64,000 nt of DNA from JAJRTA01 sp965603125. GTDB taxonomy: Bacteria; Zixibacteria; MSB-5A5; GN15; FEB-12. Below the pieces are notes generated by a model. That model saw only the letters and a list, made by a program, of their open reading frames with translations. It made no database searches and was not told the DNA's origin. The stretch lies in contig CBFDBU010000007.1 of NCBI GenBank assembly GCA_965603125.1, forward strand, positions 96,105 to 160,104, written 5' to 3'. Both the position numbers and the translations under genes were made by a program. Shown one piece after another: positions 42,216 to 50,026 of this stretch; position 1 is the stretch's first letter, and the number at the start of each line of letters is the position of its first letter.

Positions 42216-42899
42216 GTGCAAAATTACGAGGAATATCTAAGGCTAATATACACTGGCCATGAGCGTCGTGACGTCGATTACAAACGAGATATGCCTTGGG
42301 ACAAAGCGACCAAGTACCGCATTATCAAGGATATTCTCTCGTTTGCGAACTATGGTGGAGGTTACCTGGTAATCGGTGTGGCCGAACGTGACGAAGGGTT
42401 GGGATTCGATTTCACGGGTGTATGTAGTGACAATCAGAAGTCTTGGGAAGTGACTGCGGTTTCGCAGTCGGTGAATGAGTATGCCGAGCCAGCTATTGAT
42501 GTAAGCGTGGTTCCAATTACCGATGATAAGAAGCAAGTCTGTTTTGTCCTGCTGGTCATACCGTCTCACGGCACCACACCTCATATCTGTAAGAGAGATA
42601 AGAATGACCATAGTGGCGTTTTGCTCCTGAGAAAATGTGCACTTTACTACCGCACGTCCAACAAATCGTGTGAAGAAATCTCCAACGTGACAGACTTCAG
42701 ATCTCTTATTCGAAGATGTAGCGTAAACGACAGAGCGGAGATACTTCGAGACTTTTATCAGATCGTTATCGGTGTGTCCAAGCCCACCTCGGAAACACCA
42801 AGACGTGGTTATGATCCTCTACAAATGATGGATGCGTTCTCCCGTGAAGCACAGAAGTATCAACCGAACGGTCTGGAGAATGTTGAGTCGGATGAGTAA
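42216..42899 (+). CDS. AlbA_2/Schlafen-type putative DNA-binding protein
   Basis: A 227-residue soluble protein whose N-terminal ~140 residues are an AlbA_2 (formerly AAA_4, Schlafen-like) domain: a DYKRDMPW start, KDILSFANYGGGYLVIGV and YYRTSNKS at the end of the domain. Such domains bind nucleic acid and occur in transcription regulators and in phage-defence proteins. The C-terminal ~80 residues are unrecognised. The start is GTG at 42216, with AGGGAGG close upstream. Its codon use is more AT-rich than the flanking operons. The next gene follows within 20 nt and is probably co-expressed. Confidence 0.8.
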   Translation: MQNYEEYLRLIYTGHERRDVDYKRDMPWDKATKYRIIKDILSFANYGGGYLVIGVAERDEGLGFDFTGVCSDNQKSWEVTAVSQSVNEYAEPAIDVSVVPITDDKKQVCFVLLVIPSHGTTPHICKRDKNDHSGVLLLRKCALYYRTSNKSCEEISNVTDFRSLIRRCSVNDRAEILRDFYQIVIGVSKPTSETPRRGYDPLQMMDAFSREAQKYQPNGLENVESDE

Positions 42900-42918
42900 T
42901 CAACGCGAGAGGGAATCA

Positions 42919-43611
42919 ATGCCGGAAACGAGTGCGAAGTATATCTACAGAGAGGTCCTTTGTGAACCTAGTCGCACCGACATGTCATTCAGTGTAGAAC
43001 AAGCGAAAGCGGCGTTGAGCGAAGCGTGTGTGGACTATCGAGGATGGCCGTATATCTTCTTTCTTCCCAACAGCAGGGTTCCTCCGCAGTATGCAGACAA
43101 TTTCATTTGGGCATTCTCAAATGAGCCGTTCTACGGACGCCCAATATTCGATTACTGGAGGTTTGACTACTCAAAGGCCTTATTCTACTCAAAAGACATG
43201 ACAGTAGAATCGTCGGTGAAAAGGCCAGAGATACTTGATTCGAAAATCCAGGCCGAGCTTCTGTCAGAAACTGTCAATGGCCTGGGACGACTTTTTGACA
43301 ACATAGGTTGCTCGCTGGACGACACTCTTGAGCTTACTCTAAGATACTCACCTATGCAGGGCGTCCGAGTCGATACTCTCGATCCGACGCGGTCTGGAGG
43401 ATTATATGCGTCTAAACCATTTACCGGGAATGCCCTGACGCATCACCTAACTGATCGCCTATCAAGATTTCTGGCGATGTCAGCTGATCTTGCCGCGGAG
43501 TTGGTTTTGGAGCTTTGCGCTAAGATGGGACACGGCGATCGGTTGGTAAAGAGCACATTAAAGGGGTTTGGCGACAAACACCTCGAAAAGGGGAAGAGGG
43601 TACGCTCTTGA
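42919..43611 (+). CDS. Hypothetical protein paired with the AlbA_2 gene
   Basis: I do not recognise this 230-residue soluble protein. It has no signal peptide or membrane helix. Aromatic-rich segments (GWPYIFFLPNSRVPPQY, FIWAFSNEPFYGR, FDYWRFDYSKALFY) in the N-terminal half precede a more helical C-terminal half. This pattern reminds me of sensor or effector halves of small defence cassettes, but that is only a guess. GAGGG lies about five nt before the ATG at 42919; an ATG at 42892, overlapping the upstream stop, is also possible. Confidence 0.65.
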   Translation: MPETSAKYIYREVLCEPSRTDMSFSVEQAKAALSEACVDYRGWPYIFFLPNSRVPPQYADNFIWAFSNEPFYGRPIFDYWRFDYSKALFYSKDMTVESSVKRPEILDSKIQAELLSETVNGLGRLFDNIGCSLDDTLELTLRYSPMQGVRVDTLDPTRSGGLYASKPFTGNALTHHLTDRLSRFLAMSADLAAELVLELCAKMGHGDRLVKSTLKGFGDKHLEKGKRVRS

Positions 43612-43642
43612 TAACGCTCTGATCCGAGAAAACAGCCAATTG

Positions 43643-43669
43643 GTAGGTCGAAACCCCCGCGGTTTCGAC
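43643..43669 (+). repeat. REP sequence, left flank of the RAYT gene
   Basis: A 27-nt palindrome with GTAG head: GTAG, then GTCGAAACC / GGTTTCGAC around CCCGC. It is oriented head-outwards to the left of the transposase gene. Confidence 0.85.
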
Positions 43670-43703
43670 ACCACTGAAGCCAAGTTCTGCACTTACCGAA
43701 GAG

Positions 43704-44207
43704 TCATTCACCGTAGTCCCCATTGAATGTCAGACTATTTGACAAACCCCAATCCTCGGCATAATACCCCTGTTCCAAGAACGTGCCGATCGATGATAGT
43801 TTCCACTCAAATGGGTTGGCTACGAGTCCATGCTTGACAGGATTGTAGTGTATGTAGTCAACATGCTGCCGAAGGTCATCCTCATCGCGAATGACATGAT
43901 CCCAAAACCTGTTCTGCCACACACGTCCCCCCTGAGCGTTCCTTCGCTTCCGATAACGCGCTGAGAACGACAGCTTCAAACGCTTCATCATATGCGACAA
44001 GTCAGCGCTACCGGGATTGACTATCATGTGAATATGATCAGGTAATACGACCCAGGCAGATATCTGTGTTTCCCACAATCCCAGTGTCGAGTCGAGGGCG
44101 TCCTTCAACAAATCGTAGTTCTCCACCAACAGGGGCATGCGATGATAAGTCACGTGGGTCAGGAAGTACATATTCCCCCCGGAATAGAAGCGACGGATGT
44201 TGGTCAT
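43704..44207 (-). CDS. REP-associated tyrosine transposase (RAYT)
   Basis: A 167-residue single-domain Y1/HUH nuclease of the IS200-like TnpA_REP family. The metal-binding HUH motif is DHIHMIV and the nucleophile tyrosine lies in VDYIHYNPVKHGLV; the N-terminus NIRRFYSGGNMYFLTHVTY is typical of the family. RAYTs nick REP sequences at their GTAG head and are usually single-copy, domesticated genes. Here inverted REPs flank it at 43643-43669 and 44250-44276. The protein looks intact, with no frameshift. Confidence 0.93.
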   Translation of the reverse strand: MTNIRRFYSGGNMYFLTHVTYHRMPLLVENYDLLKDALDSTLGLWETQISAWVVLPDHIHMIVNPGSADLSHMMKRLKLSFSARYRKRRNAQGGRVWQNRFWDHVIRDEDDLRQHVDYIHYNPVKHGLVANPFEWKLSSIGTFLEQGYYAEDWGLSNSLTFNGDYGE

Positions 44208-44249
44208 GTGCGAAGATAATCAACGCTGTCGATGGACGCAATCCGCGAT

Positions 44250-44276
44250 GTCGGAACCGCAGGGGTTCCGACCTAC
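44250..44276 (-). repeat. REP sequence, right flank of the RAYT gene
   Basis: A 27-nt palindrome whose GTAG head (read on the minus strand) lies at 44273-44276; the stem is GTCGGAACC/GGTTCCGAC. It is inverted relative to the left-flank REP, with both heads pointing away from the gene. Confidence 0.85.
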
Positions 44277-44285
44277 AATGTCTAC

Positions 44286-45479
44286 TCATGGCCACTCGCG
44301 CCCAGCAGAGGCCCCAAACCCGGCTTCGCCGGTGTCGCCTTCGGTGTTGATCAGAAGCACGGATGAGTCGGGGCCGAGGTCAAGGAATGCCCCCGCAGGT
44401 GAAAGAGACGGCTCGGCTCGGAGCGCCAGCACCGCCGCCAGACCAGCCGCGCCCGATTCACCCGAGACAAGGCGCGCGTCGTCGCTCTTTGGATAGTAGA
44501 ACCGGCGCATCGCCCGGATGCAGTAGTCGTCCGACACTGACAGAAACAAATCGAACCCATACTTCACTAATGGCCACGCCACGAGGGACGGTGTGCCGCA
44601 GTTGAGACCGGCCATCATCGAGTCCTGTTCTGCCGCGACCGTGACCGGATTACCACCGGCAGAACTGATCGACTGCAACAGGCAGTCAGCTTGGGTAGGC
44701 TCCACCGCCACGAGTTTGATCCCGGATGCAGAGTGAAGCATGTTGTAATACCACGCCGCCGCGCCCGCGAAAGCCCCCACGCCCGCCTGAATCACGACAA
44801 TGTCAACGCGCGGCGTATCGGTCGAAGCCTCATGTATCTCGCGAAACATAGTCAGGTATCCTGCCATTATCCAGCGCGGGATATCCTCGTAGCCCGGCCA
44901 TGAAGTGTCGGAGACGATTTGCCAGCCGTTCTTCTCTGCCATAGCGGTGGACTCGGCCACGGCGTCATCATACGATCCGTCAACTGTCACCACCCTGGCC
45001 CCTTCCGACTCTATGGCCTCGACGCGTGCCGGCACGGTGTTACCGGGGACAAAGATCACCGCGCGCTGCTGGAGCTTCCTGGCTGTCCAGGCCACGGCGC
45101 GCCCATGATTGCCGTCGGTGGCGGTGCAAAAGGTATACCTGCCCACATCAACCACGCCAGGCCGCCGGTAGAAATCGCGCGCAGGGGGGACAGGGTTCCC
45201 GCGGGACGTCAGTTCATCGACAACGAAACGATAGACGGCATACGACGCCCCAAGGCCCTTGAACGCTTTGAGCCCGAACCGGTGGGCTTCGTCCTTGACA
45301 AGAACCTGTCCCACACCGAGTTCTCCTGACAGAGCCGGCAACGACACCAACGGCGTGGCCCGGTACTCATCCAGCGAGCGGTGCAGATCGAGAACGTCGT
45401 CATTCTCAAAAGTTGCCCTGAGAGGGTCACTCCATTGGGGTGAAGTTTCCCGGTATGGGTTCAGGCTATAGCGACACAT
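44286..45479 (-). CDS. dpaL: Diaminopropionate ammonia-lyase-like PLP enzyme
   Basis: A 397-residue fold-type II PLP enzyme, most like diaminopropionate ammonia-lyase (YgeX/DpaL), which turns 2,3-diaminopropionate into pyruvate and ammonia. The PLP lysine is in KDEAHRFGLKAFKGLG. ATDGNHGRAVAWTAR is the asparagine loop, and SGESGAAGLAA holds the phosphate-contacting glycine region. Length and N-terminal extension match the family. AGGGA precedes the ATG at 45479. It has no metabolic partner nearby, so the role may be amino acid catabolism or detoxification. Confidence 0.85.
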   Translation of the reverse strand: MCRYSLNPYRETSPQWSDPLRATFENDDVLDLHRSLDEYRATPLVSLPALSGELGVGQVLVKDEAHRFGLKAFKGLGASYAVYRFVVDELTSRGNPVPPARDFYRRPGVVDVGRYTFCTATDGNHGRAVAWTARKLQQRAVIFVPGNTVPARVEAIESEGARVVTVDGSYDDAVAESTAMAEKNGWQIVSDTSWPGYEDIPRWIMAGYLTMFREIHEASTDTPRVDIVVIQAGVGAFAGAAAWYYNMLHSASGIKLVAVEPTQADCLLQSISSAGGNPVTVAAEQDSMMAGLNCGTPSLVAWPLVKYGFDLFLSVSDDYCIRAMRRFYYPKSDDARLVSGESGAAGLAAVLALRAEPSLSPAGAFLDLGPDSSVLLINTEGDTGEAGFGASAGREWP

Positions 45480-45536
45480 GATTCCCTGCGCTTTGCATTC
45501 GCTCCTGTTGCAACGTGTGAGCTGGGCGCATTCGCG

Positions 45537-46349
45537 TCAGTCTTCCGGGCGTCGTGCTGCTCCATCTCCTGACGAGCTATCCTCAGCACTGTCCGGCTCC
45601 GGGTCGATGCGAAACTCCACCCCACCGTTGTGGAACTCGATCCAGCGTAGCGGCCTGTTTCGGGCGGCTCTATCGAGACACTCGTCAGGCACGCCGAAGC
45701 GAGTGGGAAATGGTGAGTCTCGCTTGTAGTCTGCGGTCGGGAGATGGTCGACCGTCTTCAGCGACAGGGACAGGGTGTCGCCACCCACGTTGGCCAGGCT
45801 ATTATCGGTACAACTCTCCCAGAAGAAGAATATCGCCACGGCCGTATCCGGCACGAAATCACGCCGTTCGCTGGACACAACCAGCCGGAGCAGCGAAACC
45901 TCCCGGCCCAATCCATAGCAAACGGGCCTCACGCTGTCCGGTACTACTTCCGCAAGCGCGATCGCCCGCCAGACCGCCGCCGGGTAGCCTTCCGTCGACT
46001 CACTGCCCCGGACCCGTCTTGCATTGAAGAACTCCCAATGACATGAATCATGCAGCTCACCGGGCAAGACCTCGACAATGTCAACGATATCGTTCGCGGT
46101 GGCGAGCTTGAGATCAAAGCCTGCCACACCGCGACCGTGTGACTTCAGGATAACGTCAAGCGTATCGTCGATTCTCCCCGCGACAGCGACAACATGGTCA
46201 ATAGAGATCACAAATGGAGGAGACCCGGAGAAATCGACGCTGTCGGTCATCAGGCTGTTAACCGACACCGAATCCGGTGTGGTTCCCGAGGCGTCGTTAT
46301 CAGCCCCAACAAGAAGTAAAACAGCAATTGCAGCCGCCAGTATTCTCAC
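45537..46349 (-). CDS. Secreted cohesin-like domain protein
   Basis: A 270-residue protein with a short signal peptide (MRILAAAIAVLLLVGA). The mature part is a cohesin-like beta sandwich: SHGRGVAGFDLKLATAND and the later block FFFWESCTDNSLANVGGDTLSLS. The same block occurs in the protein at 46426-48090 as FCWEQCTDNVLRS. There is no dockerin in this one. The acidic Ser/Asp-rich tail is likely disordered. It may be a binding partner for dockerin-like proteins or a surface lectin; neither is shown. Confidence 0.65.
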   Translation of the reverse strand: MRILAAAIAVLLLVGADNDASGTTPDSVSVNSLMTDSVDFSGSPPFVISIDHVVAVAGRIDDTLDVILKSHGRGVAGFDLKLATANDIVDIVEVLPGELHDSCHWEFFNARRVRGSESTEGYPAAVWRAIALAEVVPDSVRPVCYGLGREVSLLRLVVSSERRDFVPDTAVAIFFFWESCTDNSLANVGGDTLSLSLKTVDHLPTADYKRDSPFPTRFGVPDECLDRAARNRPLRWIEFHNGGVEFRIDPEPDSAEDSSSGDGAARRPED

Positions 46350-46425
46350 ATACCCAATCTACAGCTTTGAACCTCTATCGCAAGGCACAAAAGCGGCCTG
46401 GCCGCCGAGCGCGACCGCCGAACAC

Positions 46426-48090
46426 TTACTTGAGCAGCATCATCTTCTTCGAAATGCTGCGGCTGGGAGTACTGAGACGATAGAAATAGACACCGCTGGA
46501 GAGCTTCCGTCCGAATCTGTCACGACCGTCCCACCGGAGAGCCAGCGATCCGGGGCCGTCGACTCCCGACCAGTCGGTGACAAACTGCCCGGTGATATTC
46601 ACTATTCCCAGATGCCAGGGAGACCTGCGCCCCAGGCGAAACTCGAGAGTTGTGACCGGGTTGAACGGGTTGGGATAGTTCTGGCGTAGGGTGGTTATTG
46701 GCAGACCTGGCTCGGTCGAAGTTTCGGCGATAACATCGGTGGGGGGTTCATCCTGGAAGGCGATCCCCTCACTTGTGACGGCGCGCTCAGCCACGACGCG
46801 AGGCTCGTTGCCCCCGTAGGAGATAGTGAACAGCTTGTGAAGCCCGGCGTCCAGCAGCGGCGCCTGCGGCGACCCTCCGAGAAACAGCGCTCGCAGGCTG
46901 TCCGAGACCTTGTAGTAGTACCGGCCACCCTGTTCCCCCGCATTCTCGTCGCCATGGAACTGGACGTAGTTCACCTCGAACTGCTCTCTGGCAAACCACA
47001 GGTTGTATGCTCCGATCGGGCTGTCGGCGCGAATGCTCACTGTCAGCAGGTAGCGATCGGGTGTGCTTTCGTAGATGAACTTGGCGTGTGGTGTCTCGGA
47101 GGGAGAATTCCCCGGCGGGGTGCCGTTCATGATGTAACGCATAACGACCAGATCGGCCAGACTGGCGTTAAGGCCGTCGCAGTCGATATCGGTTTCTGCA
47201 ATCTGTGCTTCACGGTCGAGATTGAAAACGGAGTCACCGTAGAGGAAGAAATTGCGAAGGATGTCGAAATCATCGGGCTCGAATCCGCTGCCGTCTCCAT
47301 TGATATCCCCCGCCACACCACTCGGTTCCCAGGGTTGAAAGGTCACTGCCGTGCTGCGGAAAACTACGTTTTTCATAGTCCACTGGTAGCGGATGAGCAG
47401 CGAGTCGTCGCAGTCGGCATGTGGCCCGGCCGGCGAGGGAAGCGCCATGCTGTCGTCCGTTATGTCCACCCCTGCGGCGTCAAATACCTGCCCGGCAAGG
47501 AAAGCGGTGTCGCTGTCTGCCGATCGCAGGACGTTGTCCGTACATTGCTCCCAGCAGAAATCGAGATCGCTGGTTGTGCCGTACAGGGCTGCCTTCCCGT
47601 GGGTCTGAAACTGGAGCCGGCAAATCCGCCCGTCGGGTCGCAGGCAACGGCAGGTGTCATGCAGGCAGCCCGGTTCCATGTCGGCCTTGAGCCTCAGAAC
47701 CGGCAGGTGGTAACCGTTGTCAACGGGGAAGCTATGTTCATACCTCAGCGGCTTCCAGGTGCAACCGGCCGGTGCTTCAACGGGGAGGACGTCAAACGGC
47801 GTCATGGTGGTGGAATCGAAAGCCAGGGCCAACTCGAAGCCACCGATGAACGTAGTACAAGTTGAATTCCACCGACCGACATACAGGTCGACATCTACGA
47901 TCTCACCCGGCTTGACCGGTCCGGCGGCTTCAATCCAGACCTCAAACCCCGGTTCGGCGTCAGCCGCCATTAGAGAGCCTGCGTCTCCAGCCGCCGCAAG
48001 ATGCCTAAACAGCAACAATGCCATGCCGATCAACAGAGCAACCCCCATCGAAAACCTCAAGCTTGATCGGCGCTCACTGATAATCAACAC
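46426..48090 (-). CDS. Secreted cohesin-like / dockerin-like protein with T9SS-type C-terminal sorting domain
   Basis: A 554-residue exported protein. The N-terminus has a basic stretch and hydrophobic core, so the GTG at 48090 is preferred; an ATG at 48048 has a better RBS but lacks the positive n-region. A cohesin-like domain (about 50-230) includes the Cys-rich FCWEQCTDN block. A dockerin-like segment follows (AGDINGDGSGFEPDDFDIL, then DIDCDGLNASLADLVV). The C-terminal ~90 residues begin RQNYPNPFNPVTTLEF and end SGVYFYRL...KKMMLLK, the classic FlgD-like/type IX sorting domain. Such domains direct export and surface attachment in FCB bacteria. Confidence 0.82.
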   Translation of the reverse strand: MLIISERRSSLRFSMGVALLIGMALLLFRHLAAAGDAGSLMAADAEPGFEVWIEAAGPVKPGEIVDVDLYVGRWNSTCTTFIGGFELALAFDSTTMTPFDVLPVEAPAGCTWKPLRYEHSFPVDNGYHLPVLRLKADMEPGCLHDTCRCLRPDGRICRLQFQTHGKAALYGTTSDLDFCWEQCTDNVLRSADSDTAFLAGQVFDAAGVDITDDSMALPSPAGPHADCDDSLLIRYQWTMKNVVFRSTAVTFQPWEPSGVAGDINGDGSGFEPDDFDILRNFFLYGDSVFNLDREAQIAETDIDCDGLNASLADLVVMRYIMNGTPPGNSPSETPHAKFIYESTPDRYLLTVSIRADSPIGAYNLWFAREQFEVNYVQFHGDENAGEQGGRYYYKVSDSLRALFLGGSPQAPLLDAGLHKLFTISYGGNEPRVVAERAVTSEGIAFQDEPPTDVIAETSTEPGLPITTLRQNYPNPFNPVTTLEFRLGRRSPWHLGIVNITGQFVTDWSGVDGPGSLALRWDGRDRFGRKLSSGVYFYRLSTPSRSISKKMMLLK

Positions 48091-48092
48091 AA

Positions 48093-48374
48093 GTAGGGCG
48101 CTCCAATGCGCCTTCGGGAATACCCGAAAGTAGCTCTTTGTAAGTTCGTGCCGTATCGGGTGCAGGAACGCTGCGACCTGTTCACCAGAAGTTCGCAGAC
48201 CGGAAGCCGTCCTCGCACCGAACGGGAAGGCACGTTCGCCAGACCATCTGAAAGGGGCCTATCAGTACACCTGGTCGGCTCTTGCGGCCCCCAAAAGCCG
48301 AATGTGGTAGTCCGGTCTCCTCGTGATGGGAGCGAGAAGCCCAGATCTTATTAGCCTACCATCTTCGATGGGCT
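48093..48374. ncRNA. Highly structured intergenic segment, candidate RNA element
   Basis: The gap between two minus-strand genes is a run of stable helices. These are GGCGC/GCGCC (48097-48112) after a GTAG; TTCGGG/CCCGAA (48113-48128); a long nested hairpin CGTGCC/GGCACG (48147-48152, 48229-48234), GGTGC/GCACC (48159-48163, 48215-48219), AGGA/TCCT and CTGCGA/TCGCAG (48171-48176, 48193-48198); GGGGCC/GGCCCC (48254-48259, 48286-48291); and an end hairpin around CATCTTCGATG (48360-48370). The strand is uncertain. On the minus strand it would be the leader of the gene starting at 48090. It matches no riboswitch, SRP, RNase P or tmRNA signature that I know. Confidence 0.5.
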
Positions 48375-48387
48375 TGGTAAACTCAGA

Positions 48388-48975
48388 TCACTTGACTACG
48401 TTGAACTTGTGTGGGCCCGACCATTCCGGCTGAATAATGGGACCTATCCGGGAAGGCGCAGCAAAAAGCCACTTGCCGCCCGGGGGATAGAAGCTGGAGT
48501 CGACCACGATCGTCCCCGGTCCCGAAAACATCAGGTCCATTGACAGCTTCTTCTCGATCTTGTGCGGAAGATACTGCATCTTGACACACAAACCGCCGAA
48601 TCCCACTGTGTCGGGCAACACGCCGTCCCAACTGCATCCAGTAGCGATAACGCCGTTGAGATCCCAGACCGATTGGTCGTCCCAGCCGTTGTAGGCTTTG
48701 ACATCTCCGGCCTCGGTAAGCCCCCCGGCGCTGTCCGGCATGTGGACAATCTTCTTGATGTCGGGCGACGTCAGCCTGAATCCCATAGTGAAGCCGGTGA
48801 AGACGGTATCGTTGACCAGGTAGACGTCAAACGACACCTTTTCGCCCGCCTTGATTGTGCTGTCATTGACGGCCCCCGGCCCGGACAGCTTCAGGCTCAC
48901 CGAAGTAGATGTTGCCGATCCGGCCCAGAAAGCCAGAAGAGCAACGATGACCAACAGCATCTTAAATCCGCGCAT
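48388..48975 (-). CDS. Small secreted cohesin-like protein
   Basis: A 195-residue exported protein. AGGAGA lies just before the ATG at 48975, and the signal peptide is KMLLVIVALLAFWAGSA. The remainder is one cohesin-like beta domain (AGEKVSFDVYLVNDTVFTGFTMGFRLTSPD). It shares with the other cohesin-like proteins here the pattern of strands and a C-terminal GPHKFNVV, but has no dockerin, PKD or sorting domain. It probably presents a single binding module. Function otherwise unknown. Confidence 0.7.
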   Translation of the reverse strand: MRGFKMLLVIVALLAFWAGSATSTSVSLKLSGPGAVNDSTIKAGEKVSFDVYLVNDTVFTGFTMGFRLTSPDIKKIVHMPDSAGGLTEAGDVKAYNGWDDQSVWDLNGVIATGCSWDGVLPDTVGFGGLCVKMQYLPHKIEKKLSMDLMFSGPGTIVVDSSFYPPGGKWLFAAPSRIGPIIQPEWSGPHKFNVVK

Positions 48976-49044
48976 ACATTTCTCCTGAGAACTGGTAAAC
49001 GAGATACTAATTCATTTCAAACATATGGACAATTACGTCGCCGG

Positions 49045-49073
49045 ATTATACAAGGCCTGCAAAAGGTTGTCAA
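49045..49073 (-). promoter_or_regulatory. Consensus sigma70 promoter of the small cohesin-like protein
   Basis: On the minus strand a perfect TTGACA (49068-49073), a 17-nt spacer and a perfect TATAAT (49045-49050), about 70 nt before the start at 48975. Confidence 0.85.
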
Positions 49074-49124
49074 ACGAAATAATCCTCTCCGCAGGCTGCG
49101 AAATCAGGGGCAGATTGGGAGAAC

Positions 49125-49314
49125 CGCCCACGGAGCAGGCCGGCGATGCCGGTCTGTTGCGCTTCGCACGCTCCTAGTATTGTGCCGTCAGGTGTCCCTG
49201 CCTGACGGTCTCCCAATCACCTGTCAAAGGGTGGCGGGTTCAAACTCGTTTGGACCCGAACGCACAAACACCCCAAAACAAGTAGTAGTAGGTCAGGCCC
49301 CCTGTGAGTCTGAC
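49125..49314. repeat. Second copy of the 38586-type repeat, interrupted by a REP
   Basis: CGCCCACGGA, the GCGCTTCGC block and GGGTTCAAACTCGTTTGGACC (49125-49287) repeat what is seen at 38586-38715. The right end, which at the other copy closes the inverted repeat with TGCCACCC, is replaced here by a REP (GTAG head at 49288, palindrome to 49314). Confidence 0.65.
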
Positions 49315-49317
49315 ATC

Positions 49318-49584
49318 GACCGTCGCTCACCGGCGTTGATGTTGCTTAAGCAGGTGCGTGACGAGGCGCACCGGTTCGCCGTCACATACAACCGCAAGGT
49401 CCGCACGAAAAGGACGATCAAATCCGCGCTTGACGGCATCCCCGGCATCGGCCCGGCGCGGCGGGAACTGCTGCTCAAGGAGTTCGGCTCTGTCAAGCGC
49501 ATCAAAGGAGCCTCGGTCGAAGAACTCACCCGGTTGAAAGGCATCACGGTGACCCTGGCGGAGCGGATACTGAAACATCTGTAG
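49318..49584 (+). pseudogene. 3' fragment of uvrC (excinuclease subunit C)
   Basis: About 88 codons read as the C-terminus of UvrC: LLKQVRDEAHRFAVTYNRK is the end of the second nuclease domain, and IPGIGPARRELLLKEFGSVKRI begins the tandem helix-hairpin-helix DNA-binding domain, through to a normal C-terminus LAERILKHL. The first ~500 residues are absent. The fragment begins directly after the REP at 49288-49314. The frame is open and well conserved, so the loss is recent, or the fragment could be kept as a small HhH protein. A complete uvrC is expected elsewhere in the genome. Confidence 0.8.
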
Positions 49585-49794
49585 GGCGACGCACGGGACG
49601 TACGTCTCGGTTGATAATGGTGTTCTAGTCGTCCTGTCCGTGACGAGCAGTCTGTTTCGGGGGAATACTCCTCTTGACATTCCGGCGGCTTTGTGCGTCC
49701 TATTAGGTAAGAGAGCCAGCCAGAATTGTGTATTGTGCTTTCAACCAGTGGGGTTAACTTGGTGCATGATAGAACGTTTGCCGGATTACATACA

Positions 49795-49887
49795 GTAGGT
49801 CAAACGGCCTGCCGCTTGACTTGTGATAGAGAGCCGTACCGCTTGACTTGTGAGAGTCGCGTCAAGCCGACAGGCGGCTTGACCTAC
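49795..49887. repeat. Inverted pair of GTAG-headed palindromes of a variant type
   Basis: A plus-oriented unit (49795-49820, GTAG then GTCAAACGG/CCGCTTGAC) faces a minus-oriented one (49861-49887, GTCAAGCCG/CGGCTTGAC then CTAC). Between them CCGCTTGACTTGTGA is duplicated about 29 nt apart. I see no gene between 49585 and 50026. Confidence 0.7.
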
Positions 49888-50026
49888 GATTACTGTGAGT
49901 GCCTGGAAGTTTGTGCTCTGTCATTTGTACAAGCTGAAAGTGGACGAAAGGAGACGAGAGCTTGAGAACACATGGTTCGTATGTACTGAAACCGTCGGGG
50001 AGAACATCATTTCATAGGAGGAGGAG

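Noticed and set aside
48147..48234. Signal recognition particle RNA
   Set aside because: CTGTTCACCAG and CCGGAAG are reminiscent of it, but the invariant apical loop arrangement (GGTCAGGTCCGGAAGGAAGCAG-type order) is absent and the hairpin order differs.
48562..49317. Long plus-strand frame leading into the uvrC fragment
   Set aside because: Its first 250 codons are antisense to the small cohesin-like gene and repeats. Only the last ~88 codons have real homology.
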